From an uncultured Flavobacteriales bacterium (lineage in GTDB: Bacteria > Bacteroidota > Bacteroidia > Flavobacteriales > Crocinitomicaceae): a stretch of 58,307 nt of DNA. The translations under genes and the position numbers were made by a program. This document shows, in pieces, positions 57,048 to 58,307 of this stretch. The stretch is taken from contig CAMLDR010000003.1 of the NCBI GenBank assembly GCA_946478775.1, positions 1 through 58,307 of the forward strand, read 5' to 3'. Below the pieces are notes generated by a model, which was not told where the DNA came from, did not search any database, and saw nothing but the letters and a program-made list of their open reading frames with translations. Numbering within the stretch: position 1 is the stretch's first letter; the number at the start of each line of letters is the position of its first letter.

Positions 57048-58307
57048 TCAGTGTTTTACGACTCGAAGGGTATTGTTTTGTCCGGAATCAGTAGTAACGT
57101 TTACGAAATAAATTCCGGAAGGTAAAGAGTTCATCTGAATTTCTTTTCCGCTAATAGTTACTTGTTGGGCTTTTCCAAACACGTCCGATACTTCAATTGT
57201 CCGAATCGATCCATCAACTGAGATTCTTAAGATGTCGGTTACCGGATTGGGCGAAGCGGAAATGGTTGGTTTCAAATTTTCTTCCAGTCCCACAGTCGAA
57301 TAAACAAGACACGAAGATGTATCCGTACAGTTATTAACCGTAACAGCTACTGCATAAGAACCATCGGTATCCGGCGAGAATGTTTGCCCCGTTGCTCCGG
57401 GAATAATGGCAAAACCGCTACAGTTCAGCCATTGGTATTGGGCACCGGTTGCTGCTGCAATCAGCTGATGTCCTGAAATACTTGCAGCGCTATTGATAGT
57501 GTTTACTGTCAGAAGGGTTGTAACTACACTGTCACATCCCAGGAAAGAAGTAAGGGTATCGTTGTATGTTCCGGAAGTGGTATGCGTGAATGAACCAACC
57601 GTAAAGCTTTCTCCATTACAAATGGAAGCGGATTGACTCAATAAAATGGCCGCCGGCTGTGTAAGTGTTTGATTAACTTGAGCTGAACATCCCGTTGCAT
57701 CGGTAATGGTGCAGGTATAACTTCCCGCCCCAACGGAATTGAGGTTTTGTGTTGTTGTTGGCGGGGTTGTGTTCCAGGAGAAACTTAAGGGAGTCAATCC
57801 GGATGGAGTCAGCTCGATGGAACCATCATTGCCACCATTGCAGTTCAGGTCCTGGTGACTCAAAATACTGCTCGAACTTACAACCGGAGCTCCTGAAATG
57901 GCAAAAAATGCGACTCTATTGGTTGGAGAAGCAGTGGTGTTGATGATCATCACTCTTCGAACAAGTTTGGCCTGGTCGGTGCAGGACAAGTTTATGTCAA
58001 TTCGAAATAAATGAGGTGCGGATGTATCGTTGTCAGGCAGATTATCCGGCCGGTAGGTTCTGTCGAACCCGCTGATGACTGCTCCCGAACCGGTTATCCA
58101 ATTCGGAACTGTAGGATTCGGTTGTGGTAAGACCCATACTTCTCCATCTGTGAATTCGATCAGGCCCAGAATAGATCCCTCTCCTTCTGTTGAAAAGCCA
58201 AGAAAACTAAGTGAGGAATAAGATGCAGGTGTCGTTAATTCGAGGGAATCCATTTGTCCGGTAGAAAGCAAAATACAGTTTTTGGATGTATAGGAAGCTA
58301 ATTGGTA
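57048..58307 (-). CDS. T9SS type A cargo with SprB-like repeat (5' partial)
   Basis: The frame stays open to the last base of the window, so the gene continues beyond it and no start or signal peptide is visible. Of the 419 codons seen, the middle contains an SprB-repeat-like section (LSHQDLNCNGGNDGSIEL, GAGSYTCTITDATGCSAQVNQTL) followed by ICNGESFTVGSFTHTTSGTYNDTL and CDSVVTTLLTV units common in adhesin-like secreted proteins. The C-terminal ~80 residues form a type A sorting domain (ISASPNPVTDILRI, IEVSDVFGKAQQV, GIYFVNVTTDSGQ). Likely a large surface or matrix protein. Confidence 0.85.
   Translation of the reverse strand, partial: YQLASYTSKNCILLSTGQMDSLELTTPASYSSLSFLGFSTEGEGSILGLIEFTDGEVWVLPQPNPTVPNWITGSGAVISGFDRTYRPDNLPDNDTSAPHLFRIDINLSCTDQAKLVRRVMIINTTASPTNRVAFFAISGAPVVSSSSILSHQDLNCNGGNDGSIELTPSGLTPLSFSWNTTPPTTTQNLNSVGAGSYTCTITDATGCSAQVNQTLTQPAAILLSQSASICNGESFTVGSFTHTTSGTYNDTLTSFLGCDSVVTTLLTVNTINSAASISGHQLIAAATGAQYQWLNCSGFAIIPGATGQTFSPDTDGSYAVAVTVNNCTDTSSCLVYSTVGLEENLKPTISASPNPVTDILRISVDGSIRTIEVSDVFGKAQQVTISGKEIQMNSLPSGIYFVNVTTDSGQNNTLRVVKH

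Overview
The window reads as a chromosomal segment of a Bacteroidota bacterium, most likely order Flavobacteriales; a Fluviicola/Crocinitomicaceae-like relative is my guess from overall resemblance, not from a search. The evidence is eight cargo proteins with type IX secretion (T9SS) C-terminal sorting domains (six type A, two type B), a PorP/SprF-family protein, a PorE-like OmpA protein, TAnnTTTG promoter boxes, lipoproteins with SC/AC lipoboxes, and typical small interspersed palindromes. No phage, plasmid, IS element or CRISPR array is visible. Both ends cut through T9SS cargo genes (3..1262 and 57048..58307).

Layout. 1-6.5 kb: T9SS cargo with two S74-like modules, a lipoprotein, uvrB, a TerC-family protein, then a PorP/SprF plus type B cargo pair. 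6.7-9.2 kb: three tandem paralogous lipoproteins, the middle one with a strong promoter, a strong terminator and distinctive codon use. 9.3-12 kb: a MoxR-type ATPase and VWA protein pair. 12-17.2 kb: small membrane protein, orphan TonB-plug-like protein, alpha/beta hydrolase, type B cargo, and a small operon (methyltransferase, P-loop kinase, unknown). 17.4-20.6 kb: DUF6629 membrane protein, a four-helix-bundle (23S IVP) gene between inverted repeats, and the TIGR03915/TIGR03916 DNA-repair pair. 20.8-22.2 kb: a probable ribosomal-peptide (RiPP) locus: a 60-residue precursor ending in CPACGMG followed by a DUF692 multinuclear non-heme iron oxygenase (MNIO) with a C-terminal extension. 22.3-29.1 kb: T9SS cargos, an aspartyl protease/PDZ lipoprotein and a metalloprotease. 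29.4 kb: tRNA-Leu(GAG). 29.7-32.4 kb: AraC regulator, acetyltransferase, hydrolase. 32.5-42.9 kb: SGNH hydrolase cargo, FAH-family protein, DEDDh exonuclease, PorE-like OmpA protein, 2-oxoacid dehydrogenase E2, an unusual GT2/phosphoglycosyl-transferase fusion, RidA. 42.9-58.3 kb: PabA/TrpG amidotransferase, Crp/Fnr regulator, HugZ-like protein, PepT, class V aminotransferase, AroK, transglutaminase-like protein, SpoIIE phosphatase, M61 peptidase, RluF, GH3 lipoprotein and a final cargo.

Most genes are housekeeping or envelope functions. The points most worth following are the precursor/MNIO pair at 20810..22192, the TIR-flanked four-helix-bundle cassette at 18097..18601, the lipoprotein triplet, a family of GNRA-capped hairpins sharing a TAACGNAAGTTGT core, and several promoters whose -7 box lies only 4-8 nt from the start codon.
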